The notes: generated by a model from the letters alone, not told the origin. Shown: positions 1-6,043, counted from the stretch's first letter. The stretch: DNA of 6,043 nt from JADJNW01 sp964526645 (GCA_964526645.1 CAZGJN010000073.1:1-6043), one strand, 5' to 3'. Numbers and translations: made by a program.

Positions 1-614
1 GAATTATTTTTTTTCAATTGAATGAAAATGCGGTCGAATTCCTGGAGTTGTCGGGTGTTGCCTTCGGGTTGGATGGGAATATTTTCATCGGTAATCGCAG
101 CTAAAATTTCAATACCATCGCCGATTTCACCGGCTAATTGCAAATTAAAACTCGAATTCAGCACCAAATCCTGGTTATTGCCAAAAGAAATGCCGCGCGC
201 AAAGCTGCCGTTGTAATCCAAGCCTTTGAAATCGAGGAGCGACTCCTGGTTTTCGGCGTAAGGATTGTAACTGATCAGAATATCGCCATCAGCGGTGGCT
301 TGTGCCTGCGACGTGTCTATGCGGGCGTAGGTTTTGCCGAGGTTCAGTGGAAACACCCGATACCGCACAACCAGCAAGGAATCCACCGGCTTTCGCCAAA
401 TAATATCCGTATTCAGAATAGAATAAAAAGAAGTATCAAGTCGAATCCCATTTTGGAAAATGGCAACCGAATTGGGGATAATGGTCAGCGAATCAAGCGT
501 TTGGCGAGGAAAGGCAGCGGTGATGGTTTTGGAGCGCAAATTGGATAAGCCCTCGCGCTGGGCAAAGGAAAAGGTCGTTTCGAAAAGCAATAGGAAGAGT
601 AGCAGTTTTCTCAT
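1..614 (-). CDS. Secreted conserved Bacteroidota protein, probable large cell-surface/outer-membrane protein, 5' part only
   Basis: An open frame runs from ATG at 614-612 to the window edge without a stop, giving the first 204 residues; the C-terminus lies outside. Residues 1-18 are a clear signal peptide (MRKLLLFLLLF, then a cleavage site in FSFA-Q), so the product is exported. The mature part is rich in short beta-strand-like stretches. Residues 135-200 contain GSFARGISFGNNQD, then NSSFNLQLAGEIGDGIEI and NIPIQPEGNTRQLQEFD. I recall this block (RG-x-GNNQD, LQL-G, NIPIQPEGNTQQLQEFD) from very large Bacteroidota outer-membrane or cell-surface proteins of poorly known function; part of it also resembles sections of the SprA gliding/secretion protein. 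That family link is from memory, not a search. The start is chosen because the signal peptide begins there; no Shine-Dalgarno is visible, as is normal for the phylum. It lies 232 bases after the membrane-protein gene, with a palindromic element between them. The coding call is strong, the function is open. Confidence 0.85.
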   Translation of the reverse strand, partial: MRKLLLFLLLFETTFSFAQREGLSNLRSKTITAAFPRQTLDSLTIIPNSVAIFQNGIRLDTSFYSILNTDIIWRKPVDSLLVVRYRVFPLNLGKTYARIDTSQAQATADGDILISYNPYAENQESLLDFKGLDYNGSFARGISFGNNQDLVLNSSFNLQLAGEIGDGIEILAAITDENIPIQPEGNTRQLQEFDRIFIQLKKNN

Positions 615-670
615 TGTATGAATGCCAGGCATCAAACAGGTAAAATTCAAAGCTGATCAGTTGAAATTTT

Positions 671-761
671 CGGTAGTGGGTCAAATCGGTTGATTTGCTT
701 TTCAGATTTCGCAAATCTTCAAGATTTACGAAATCTCGTCTACTCTTTTGACCCATGACCG
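671..761. mobile_element. MITE-like palindromic element with terminal inverted repeats and flanking AATTTT duplication
   Basis: The left end CGGTAGTGGGTCAAA (671-685) and the reverse complement of the right end, CGGTCATGGGTCAAA (747-761 read on the minus strand), match at 13 of 15 bases. The core at 704-736 is a second, tighter palindrome. Directly outside each end stands AATTTT (665-670 and 762-767) in the same orientation; it is a direct, not an inverted, repeat, as expected for a target-site duplication. There is no room for a transposase, so the element would be non-autonomous. It lies between the stop of the membrane-protein gene and the start of the next secreted-protein gene. The duplication is A+T-rich and short, so chance is not excluded. 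The alternative is a REP-like or regulatory palindrome. Confidence 0.5.
704..736. repeat. Near-perfect 33-base palindrome built from two AGATTTnnnAAATCT units
   Basis: The stretch has 16-base arms with 15 matching pairs around a single central base at 720; the only mismatch is 712/728. Each half is itself a small palindrome: AGATTTCGCAAATCT (704-718) and AGATTTACGAAATCT (722-736). Transcribed from either strand it would form a long hairpin. On the minus strand it lies about 110 bases past the stop of the four-helix membrane-protein gene, but no U-run follows it, so it is not a canonical intrinsic terminator. It could stabilise the 3' end of that transcript or serve as the recognition core of the larger element. 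Confidence 0.75.
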
Positions 762-846
762 AATTTTCATCCTAAAACGCAAAAACGGGAAAGCTGTTAC
801 TTGGTCTGAAAAAATCCGTGCGAAGTTGTCACATAGCAGCTGTGTT

Positions 847-1227
847 TTATGCTAAAAATATCGGCAAACTAAATAAAACGACTCCCAATAGAAACAAAAA
901 TGTAAGCAGGTGAATCATCCAGTGATGGTAGCGCAAAAAAATGAACTGCTCAATGGCACGCAACAACCAAAAAATGGCTATACCGATGAGAAAAGCATTA
1001 CCCAACTTGTTGGAAAGCAGTTCTTTCGGGAAGAAGAAACAAACAAATGCCACAAACAAGAAAAAATAGATCAGGCAAAGGTTGGCGATTTGGATAATAG
1101 CGCGATTGGCGATAGAATTTTGCCGCAGGTCATTTTTCCAATCGAATATTCGCCAGAAAAAAGCATGGAATAAAGCAAACCCCAAGCCATGAATGCCACA
1201 AAGGTAGATAATGGCCATCGCTTCCAT
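847..1227 (-). CDS. Small four-helix integral membrane protein, uncharacterised
   Basis: The 126-residue product is almost entirely hydrophobic, with four predicted transmembrane helices at about residues 5-25, 44-66, 77-98 and 103-124, separated by short polar loops. There is no signal peptide; the first helix remains as an anchor. Polar residues within or next to the helices are conspicuous: His13 and His21 in helix 1, Trp25 and Trp30 just after it, Arg42, Gln46 and Asn49 at the start of helix 2, and Arg90, Glu93 and Gln94 in helix 3. The spacing H-x7-H-x3-W-x4-W and the NR-x3-Q-x2-N motif resemble a small uncharacterised membrane-protein family that I recall from Bacteroidota genomes; I cannot name a domain. 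ATG at 1227 gives two residues more than the alternative ATG at 1218, and both keep helix 1. It follows a strong terminator and a possible -7 box, so it is probably transcribed on its own. Function unknown. Confidence 0.85.
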   Translation of the reverse strand: MEAMAIIYLCGIHGLGFALFHAFFWRIFDWKNDLRQNSIANRAIIQIANLCLIYFFLFVAFVCFFFPKELLSNKLGNAFLIGIAIFWLLRAIEQFIFLRYHHWMIHLLTFLFLLGVVLFSLPIFLA

Positions 1228-1245
1228 GTGTGGATTGGTTTTCTA

Positions 1246-1253
1246 CAAAAATA
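1246..1253 (-). promoter_or_regulatory. Candidate Bacteroidota -7 box (TATTTTTG) for the membrane-protein gene
   Basis: Read on the minus strand, the bases are TATTTTTG, an exact match to the Bacteroidota -7 consensus TAnnTTTG, ending 18 bases before the ATG at 1227. No TTG-type -33 element is present at the usual spacing; that space is filled by the preceding terminator hairpin. Since the box lies just after the terminator of the upstream gene, it is in a sensible place to restart transcription. The A/T-rich context makes a chance match quite possible. Confidence 0.3.
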
Positions 1254-1254
1254 C

Positions 1255-1286
1255 AAAAAAGAAAGGGCAGCTTGTGGCTACCCTTT
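1255..1286 (-). terminator. Rho-independent terminator of the large repeat-protein gene
   Basis: In the minus-strand transcript a ten-pair stem (AAAGGGUAGC with GCUGCCCUUU) closes a five-base loop CACAA and is followed by C and then six U residues. One pair is a U-G wobble; read on the plus strand this position becomes a C-A mismatch and the following T-run is shorter, so the structure favours minus-strand transcription. It starts about 100 bases after the stop codon at 1384-1386 and lies before the next gene, which implies that the two genes are separate transcription units. Confidence 0.8.
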
Positions 1287-1383
1287 TCCAAATGTGAAGA
1301 AATCACCCGACTCTAAAATTCTTTTTCGCAGGCAAATGTACACTGCGATTTAATGTTAAAACGACTATATTGTTCAGAAAGTT

Positions 1384-4300
1384 TCAAAATTCTACCTCGC
1401 GGCTCTCCTCGGCAGTCCCTTCCGAATTACTTGCTCGGAGAAGGATTTTATTTTTGCCGCGTTTGAGTGTGACCACTGTTTGTATCATGTTAGACGAAAT
1501 ATCGTAAGAAAAGTCATTCAGTTCCTGGTCATTTACGAAAATTTTAACATTTTCCTTGCCTTTGATGTTTGTGACCTTTGCGATCACGGTACTTCTACCC
1601 ACCTGCGGATTTAGCGGGTTGACCGTCGGCTGGGATACAGAAACAATTGTAATGGCAGGAAGGTTTTTGTTTTCTGTTTGATAAAGGATGGTTCTTTCCT
1701 CCTCATCGGATCCCCCCTTGTTCTGAGCTTTAATTTTGACAATGTTTTCGCCACTTTGTAATTCGATTGCCGCGCTTAATTGCCTGTTTTTGGGATCAAA
1801 ATCAAAATCGTCCCATTCTTTGTCATTCACCCACAGCGTGATTTCCGCCATTGCCGCTACATTGATTAGATTGGCTTTGACCGTGAAGGTTTTTTCTTTG
1901 ACGATGACACCAGACTTGAGCGGTGCCGTGAATTGCACTTCCGGTTTGAGCAGCATCACTACTTTGGGTTTGAATGTTACTTTAGTAGTGGCTTCAGCAC
2001 TACCATCCTGATTTTGGGCGCTGACACTGATTACATTTTCACCAGATTTGAGCAGGGCAGTGCCGGTGAACGCCTCTCCGCTTATCTCAAAATTTGTCGC
2101 CGCAATGCCATTTACCTTGAAAACAATTGACTTTTTGCTACTCACATTGGTGATAGTAGCATTCACAGTCACCTGGCTTTGTTCAGTCACACTGCCGTTT
2201 TGTGGTTCGGTGATGCTCACACTTGGCGGTTTTGGCAAACTATAGCGCAACACCACGCTTGCTTCGGCACTGCCGCCGTTGTTAGTGGCGCGAATGCTGA
2301 CCGAATTATCACCTTCTTTCAAATTGATCGCCCGAACGGTCAGATCGCCCGTTTTAGGATCAAAGTTGTACAAAGTGGTGGAAGTGCCGTTGACGCGAAT
2401 ATTTAGCTGGGTTTTGCTTTCCACATGCTGCACGGTTGCTTTTACAGCATAGTTATTTTGTAAGATGGCAAAAGGCGAATCGGTGGGGTCTGTAATCTTT
2501 ACAATCGGCTTTTGCAAAGGCTGGTAGCGCACCTTCACGGAGGCTTCCGCAGAACCATCCACAGTACTTGCCCGAACCGTCAGCGTGTTATCACCTTCTT
2601 TCAGGTTTATATTGGCACTCAAATCACCCGATGCGAGATTCAAACTGAAATCGCTGATTAAGCTGCCATTCAGTCTTACGGTCACCTCACTCCGGTTCTT
2701 GATATTTCGTACCGTAGCACGAAGGCTTATATTGGCAACTTCACTTGTGCTATTATTGGTGGGAGCATTGATGCTTACCTCAGGCGGAGTAGCCTTGCGA
2801 TAAAGGACATTGACCAAATCACTGGCTTCTCCTGCTTCGTTTTTCGCTTCCACACGGATGGTGTTGTTGCCTTCAATCAGTGCGACATTCGCTTTCACTT
2901 CGCTTTTGGTTGGATCAAATGTAAAATTAGGAATACCCTTGCCATTCACAATCAGGCGAATTTGATTTTTATCGAGTACATGATCCAGGCGTGCGCGCAG
3001 GCTCGTAGAGGCGATGCTACTTTCGCTATTATTAGGAGGATCCAAAATTTGTACCACAGGTATCAAAACCTTTCGATATCGCACATTGACCAAAGCGTCG
3101 TCCGTACCGTCCTGATTCGTGGCGCGGATTTGAATGGTGTTATTGCCTTCGAGTAGCGTAACGCGGGCCGTCAATTGACCGGAGGCAGCATTGTAGCTGA
3201 AGTCGGCGCTATTTCTGCCGTTTATTACCAGGGCGATGTCCCCTTTATTGCTCACCTGCTCGATTTGAGCGCGTACCTCAGTCGTAGCAGCTTGGATTTC
3301 GCTATTGTTGGCGGGTGTCGTAATCTTCACGATGGGCGGGCGCGGGATGCGAACCTCCTCTTTGATACGCCGGATGCTAACACTTTGCGCTGCCTCGCCG
3401 TCTTGATTGGTGGCGCGGATGGCGATTTCGTTATTACCCAACAACAAATTGACATTTGTGAAAAGCCTTCCCGTTTTGGTATCAAAAGTAAAATCGTAGC
3501 GGCGCGAGCCATTTTCCGAGAGGACAATGTTGTTTTTGCTGCTTACATTTTTCACTACGGCTTCGATAGCGGCGGTAGGCTGCGTGGTGCTGCTGGAGGC
3601 ACGATTGGGTTGAACGAAAGTGATCTGGGGTGGATTTTTGACCACTATCGGCTCGCGGTACACGATGGTCACCTCATCGCGGGCAGTACCAGCCGAGTTG
3701 TTGGCTGTAATGACGATCGTGTTAGCACCACTTTCGAGATCAATTGTTGCGATTAAATAGCCTTTGTAGCTGTCGTATTCGAAGTCCCAGCTGTCGCGCC
3801 CATTCACGATGAAACGGATGTCGCTTTTATTTTCAACGTGGCGTACCTGGGCTGAAAGGCGGATATTATCGTAAGCACTTTCCACCCGGCTTCCGGTAGG
3901 TTCTGTAATATCAACTGTAGGCAAGGGCATGCGCACCTCCCGAACGATAGTCACCTCCGCTGCGTCCGATCCGGCACTATTGCGCGCTTGAATGCTTACA
4001 TCATTGGCACCTTCCCGAAGCGGAATATTCGACCTTAACTCTCCATTGGCAAAATTAAAATTGCGTTCTACACCATTGACCCGGAAAATCACATCCTTGC
4101 GATCCACCACATTTTCAATCGTGGCGCGAATATCAAAATTATCATCTTCTGTGCGGGCACTACTGGTATAAGGATTGTTGAATCGGACGCTCGGGCGCTT
4201 TATCTCTTCGGGCGTGGGAATCACTTCCTCTTTGTAAAAAATGATTATGCTTTTCCGATCCTGCCCAACCGCATTTCTGGCGATGATGGTCACTTCATTG

Positions 4301-5355
4301 CTACCCGGCTTAAGCGGCGTATCCAGCGAAAAGCGCTCTTTGTCGAAGCTAAAACCCACCGATCTGCCATTGATGATACAGTCCACATCAGCAGCACTGT
4401 TGATATGCCGGATATTGGCAATCACCAAACCATTGGGGGAACGCGTATTGTACGGCGAACCAAGCGGCGAGAGGATGTCAATCACGGGTGAGAGAGCTTT
4501 ATCCGCTTTGGGTTGAATCGTCCAGCGCAAACCAAAATTGGTATAATGGTACAAATCGTTGTTGGGATCTTCAAAACGCTGCCCATCCAGCGCGTCCGTG
4601 CCACTAAACGTGAGGCGATGCCCACCGTAGAGCAGAAAATTTGGGGTGAGCTGATAGCCCAACTCAAAGCCTAAGGATGGCATAAATTTTATAGAACCAT
4701 CGTCCGTATTGCCATCGGCAATGGTTTCGTATTCTCCGTCCAGAATGGTTCTCAAGTCACTTCTGATAGCCGAGATGCTTTTATTCTCATTAATGCCGGC
4801 ATAATCTTCAAAATATTCCAAACCAAAAGCGTTAGCTTGGTCTGTTTCGGCGCGGTACCAGTCTAAGCCAATACCCCCGTACAAACCCAGGTGCACCCCG
4901 CTGCGTTCTCGCAGTTGGTTGAAAGTAAATAAGCCCTCAAGCGCCAACTCCGCTGTCGTCGTTTGGTGGTTAGCAAATACAAAACCACGCGGCTCTTGCA
5001 AGTTTGCAGGATAGTTAAGGTAATTCAAAAACTTAGAGCCGTTGATTGCAGTATTTTTTTCAATATCAAAAGAACGGATGCCGTCCAAGCCATACTGTTG
5101 GGTGTACAAAAAGCGGCCACGCAGATCAAAAGCCAGCGGCGCGCCGGGCCGGTAGTAGAGATTTTTGCCGAGGGTAGCCCCCAATCCAAAACCGTTGTAA
5201 CGCGCTTTCACATCGCTGCTCTGGTAGGCCCAACCACCATTGATCCCGAAGGTCCAGTAGCCAGGCGCAAACGTAGTACTGCTCTGCTGGGCGTTTAGGG
5301 TCAGCGCCCAAAGCAAGAGCAAAAAGGTCATGTAGATGTTTTGACTGGTTTTCAT
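1384..5355 (-). CDS. Large secreted protein: N-terminal beta-barrel-like domain followed by eleven Ig-like repeats
   Basis: The product has 1323 residues. Residues 1-22 form a signal peptide (lysine at 2, hydrophobic core FLLLLWALTL, cleavage in NA-Q). Residues 30-282 resemble a small outer-membrane barrel: about eight alternating aromatic/glycine strands can be seen near 31-41, 54-66, 74-84, 134-146, 153-166, 222-235, 238-250 and 270-281, with a long acidic loop at 167-221. From 289 to the C-terminus run eleven repeats of 90-98 residues with the pattern PxVxIxxP, a central (V/I)NG, then F-x-F/Y and LxEGxNxIxIxAxNxxGxA, a bacterial Ig-like beta-sandwich. Only one cysteine (326) is present. 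I see neither a type IX secretion C-terminal domain nor an OmpA peptidoglycan-binding domain; the chain stops at the end of repeat 11. The likely role is an outer-membrane-anchored rod for adhesion or surface structure, inferred from architecture only. ATG at 5355 is preferred to Met9 because it supplies the positively charged N-region of the signal. Confidence 0.95.
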   Translation of the reverse strand: MKTSQNIYMTFLLLLWALTLNAQQSSTTFAPGYWTFGINGGWAYQSSDVKARYNGFGLGATLGKNLYYRPGAPLAFDLRGRFLYTQQYGLDGIRSFDIEKNTAINGSKFLNYLNYPANLQEPRGFVFANHQTTTAELALEGLFTFNQLRERSGVHLGLYGGIGLDWYRAETDQANAFGLEYFEDYAGINENKSISAIRSDLRTILDGEYETIADGNTDDGSIKFMPSLGFELGYQLTPNFLLYGGHRLTFSGTDALDGQRFEDPNNDLYHYTNFGLRWTIQPKADKALSPVIDILSPLGSPYNTRSPNGLVIANIRHINSAADVDCIINGRSVGFSFDKERFSLDTPLKPGSNEVTIIARNAVGQDRKSIIIFYKEEVIPTPEEIKRPSVRFNNPYTSSARTEDDNFDIRATIENVVDRKDVIFRVNGVERNFNFANGELRSNIPLREGANDVSIQARNSAGSDAAEVTIVREVRMPLPTVDITEPTGSRVESAYDNIRLSAQVRHVENKSDIRFIVNGRDSWDFEYDSYKGYLIATIDLESGANTIVITANNSAGTARDEVTIVYREPIVVKNPPQITFVQPNRASSSTTQPTAAIEAVVKNVSSKNNIVLSENGSRRYDFTFDTKTGRLFTNVNLLLGNNEIAIRATNQDGEAAQSVSIRRIKEEVRIPRPPIVKITTPANNSEIQAATTEVRAQIEQVSNKGDIALVINGRNSADFSYNAASGQLTARVTLLEGNNTIQIRATNQDGTDDALVNVRYRKVLIPVVQILDPPNNSESSIASTSLRARLDHVLDKNQIRLIVNGKGIPNFTFDPTKSEVKANVALIEGNNTIRVEAKNEAGEASDLVNVLYRKATPPEVSINAPTNNSTSEVANISLRATVRNIKNRSEVTVRLNGSLISDFSLNLASGDLSANINLKEGDNTLTVRASTVDGSAEASVKVRYQPLQKPIVKITDPTDSPFAILQNNYAVKATVQHVESKTQLNIRVNGTSTTLYNFDPKTGDLTVRAINLKEGDNSVSIRATNNGGSAEASVVLRYSLPKPPSVSITEPQNGSVTEQSQVTVNATITNVSSKKSIVFKVNGIAATNFEISGEAFTGTALLKSGENVISVSAQNQDGSAEATTKVTFKPKVVMLLKPEVQFTAPLKSGVIVKEKTFTVKANLINVAAMAEITLWVNDKEWDDFDFDPKNRQLSAAIELQSGENIVKIKAQNKGGSDEEERTILYQTENKNLPAITIVSVSQPTVNPLNPQVGRSTVIAKVTNIKGKENVKIFVNDQELNDFSYDISSNMIQTVVTLKRGKNKILLRASNSEGTAEESREVEF
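1387..4491 (-). repeat. Eleven tandem Ig-like repeats within the large surface protein
   Basis: Approximate residue ranges in the protein are R1 289-383, R2 387-474, R3 477-570, R4 575-668, R5 672-763, R6 765-854, R7 857-946, R8 949-1039, R9 1043-1131, R10 1137-1228 and R11 1232-1323. The shared elements are an opening PxVxI..P, the hydrophobic stretch before V.N..+K/S.(I/V), the turn (V/I)NG, an aromatic pair FxF or FxY, and the closing L.EG.N.I.I.A.N..GSAE. Several departures are visible: R4 has SENG instead of xVNG, R8 has one extra residue before LKEG, and R10 and R11 have VND. The repeats have diverged clearly in protein and DNA, so they are old duplications rather than a recent expansion; R5-R7 share the loop NNS and look closest to one another. 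Confidence 0.9.
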
Positions 5356-5748
5356 ATAAATGGTCGTTTAAAGTGTAGGAAATTTTTCCTTAATATTCTT
5401 ACTATATTATAAATTAAAATTTATGCTGCTGTTAGGTTCTCAAATAACTAAATTCACAGGGTATTTACTTCCAAAGATACTACCAAAATAATACCGCCGT
5501 TACTTCTTGTAATTGTTATTTGTATAAAAATTTTAACATATTTGAATCTTCCTAAATTGAGCATTTGCAGGCGTTCCGGTTAAAAAAAAACTGTATAACA
5601 AACTGTTAAAATTGAAATGGAAAAGCGTTAGATTTAACGATAGTTTAATAGAAATTCAAGAAATTGTTATTACCTTCAATGAAATCATTCCAATTCATGG
5701 ATGCTCCTCTTACACGCGCGTACGGCTATTCGCAACTTGCCCTAGCAA
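5356..5748. other. A+T-rich intergenic region between divergent gene and gene remnant
   Basis: This stretch is visibly richer in A+T than the coding parts and has no convincing gene. Two small palindromes lie before the large gene: AGGAAATTTTTCCT at 5377-5390, about 22 bases upstream of its ATG, and ATAAATTAAAATTTAT at 5409-5424. Both are simple A/T-rich structures of uncertain meaning. A candidate -7 box is listed separately. A 35-codon plus-strand frame (5679-5786, starting MKSFQFMDAP) reaches the end of this region and may be the first part of the decayed gene to the right, but nothing independent supports its translation. Confidence 0.6.
5472..5479 (-). promoter_or_regulatory. Candidate -7 box (TATCTTTG) for the large repeat-protein gene
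   Basis: On the minus strand the bases read TATCTTTG, an exact fit to the Bacteroidota TAnnTTTG element. It would give a leader of roughly 110 bases before the ATG at 5355, containing the two small palindromes at 5409-5424 and 5377-5390. A TTG-type -33 element is not found at the expected distance of about 19 bases. The call therefore rests on a single eight-base match in A/T-rich DNA. Confidence 0.35.
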
Positions 5749-6043
5749 ATGGCAACCGAGAGAAATCCGCAGCTTTTGATTGCTAAATCATTGGAAGCCA
5801 ATCTAAAATCGCAATAGCATTCTACCGGTTACCCGCTCAAGGTGCTGGTGGTGGCTGCGCCCGAAGGCATGACCCACCTCGATTATGAAAAGGAAAAATT
5901 GCTGTTGGTGAGCCTTTTCTCGCCGCTGATGAGCCGAGGTTTGGTGGAGGTGCATTTTACCGACGATGGCTCGCAAAAGTGGGCTTTAAAAACATCAGCA
6001 TTGACAAAGAAGCGTCTTTTCTGATAGAATTGATGCTCCAAGA
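5749..6043 (+). pseudogene. Decayed CHAT-like (caspase-fold) protein gene, N-terminal remnant
   Basis: One plus-strand frame from ATG 5749 reads MATERNPQLLIAKSLEANL, meets TAG at 5815-5817, then continues in the same frame with STGYPLKVLVVAAPEG, LDYEKEKLLL, SLFSPLMSRGLVEV and HFTDDGS before ending at a TGA at 6022-6024. The order PLKVLVVAAP, then LD-E-E, then LxPLxxxGLVEV, resembles the first strand and helix of CHAT domains, caspase-like proteases often found in bacterial defence and signalling proteins; this is judged from memory. After GS at about 5973 the reading becomes basic and stops, while the frame beginning at 5970 gives LAKVGFKNISIDKEASFLIE and stays open to the edge, which suggests a frameshift or a deletion junction. 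The catalytic His and Cys would lie further downstream and are not visible. A free-standing 60-residue protein starting at GTG 5842 is possible but less likely. Confidence 0.45.

Noticed and set aside
138..548. Plus-strand open frame of 136 codons
   Set aside because: It is antisense to the signal-peptide-bearing secreted protein at 614-1, which has a convincing conserved block. The plus-strand product shows no family features.
493..756. Minus-strand open frame of 87 codons in another frame
   Set aside because: It starts in the palindromic element and runs into the signal-peptide region of the next gene in a different frame; its composition is not protein-like.
910..1173. Plus-strand open frame of 87 codons
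   Set aside because: It mirrors the four-helix membrane protein; the highly polar product is the expected antisense image of hydrophobic codons.
1333..1340. Second TAnnTTTG match (TACATTTG) on the minus strand
   Set aside because: It lies before the intrinsic terminator at 1255-1286, so a transcript from it would be stopped ahead of the membrane-protein gene; there is no TTG-type -33 element.
1326..1348. Small hairpin TCGCAG...CTGCGA in the gap before the terminator
   Set aside because: It has only six pairs and an eleven-base loop, and no U-run in either direction. The structure at 1255-1286 explains termination better.
3175..3756. Plus-strand open frame of 193 codons
   Set aside because: It lies wholly antisense to repeats 3-5 of the large surface protein, whose frame is uninterrupted and has clear repeat structure. 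The translation of the plus strand has no recognisable domain.
1387..4491. Possible recent repeat expansion or CRISPR-like array within the big gene
   Set aside because: The periodicity is about 94 codons in protein; DNA copies are strongly diverged and in frame. There are no short identical repeats with spacers.
5377..5390. Leader palindrome AGGAAATTTTTCCT as a ribosome-binding switch
   Set aside because: The AGGA-like bases are too far from the ATG to act as a Shine-Dalgarno, which this phylum rarely uses, and the structure is short and A/T-rich.

Overview
The window most likely comes from a member of the Bacteroidota, probably the Saprospiria or a related lineage. The evidence is indirect: secreted proteins with Ala-Gln type signal-peptide cleavage sites, no Shine-Dalgarno sequences before the starts, candidate -7 promoter boxes of the Bacteroidota form TAnnTTTG, a large outer-membrane-type protein with Ig-like repeats, and a CHAT-protease-like remnant. 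The genus cannot be named from the sequence.

All three intact or potentially intact genes are on the minus strand. Reading leftwards from the right: a 1323-residue secreted protein (5355-1384) with a signal peptide, a compact beta-barrel-like N-terminal domain and eleven tandem Ig-like repeats of about 94 residues; a well-formed intrinsic terminator (1255-1286); a 126-residue four-helix membrane protein (1227-847); and the first 204 codons of a secreted protein that leaves the window at base 1 (614-1). The last one carries a conserved segment (NIPIQPEG...QEFD) that I recall from large Bacteroidota cell-surface/outer-membrane proteins. Gaps of 156 and 232 bases, with a terminator in the first and a palindromic element in the second, suggest three transcription units rather than one operon. 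Two of the three genes build the cell envelope surface and the third sits in a membrane, so this looks like a cell-envelope locus, but no pathway links them.

The 232-base gap holds a 91-base imperfect palindrome (671-761) with 15-base terminal inverted repeats (13 of 15 identical), a nearly perfect 33-base palindrome at its core, and the same six bases, AATTTT, immediately outside both ends. This is what a small non-autonomous transposable element (MITE-like) with a target duplication looks like.

The right edge (5356-6043) is an A+T-rich stretch of almost 400 bases followed by a plus-strand coding remnant that looks like the N-terminal part of a CHAT-type caspase-like domain. It is interrupted by an in-frame TAG and then a probable frameshift, so it appears to be a decayed gene. 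I found no RNA genes, CRISPR arrays or complete insertion sequences.
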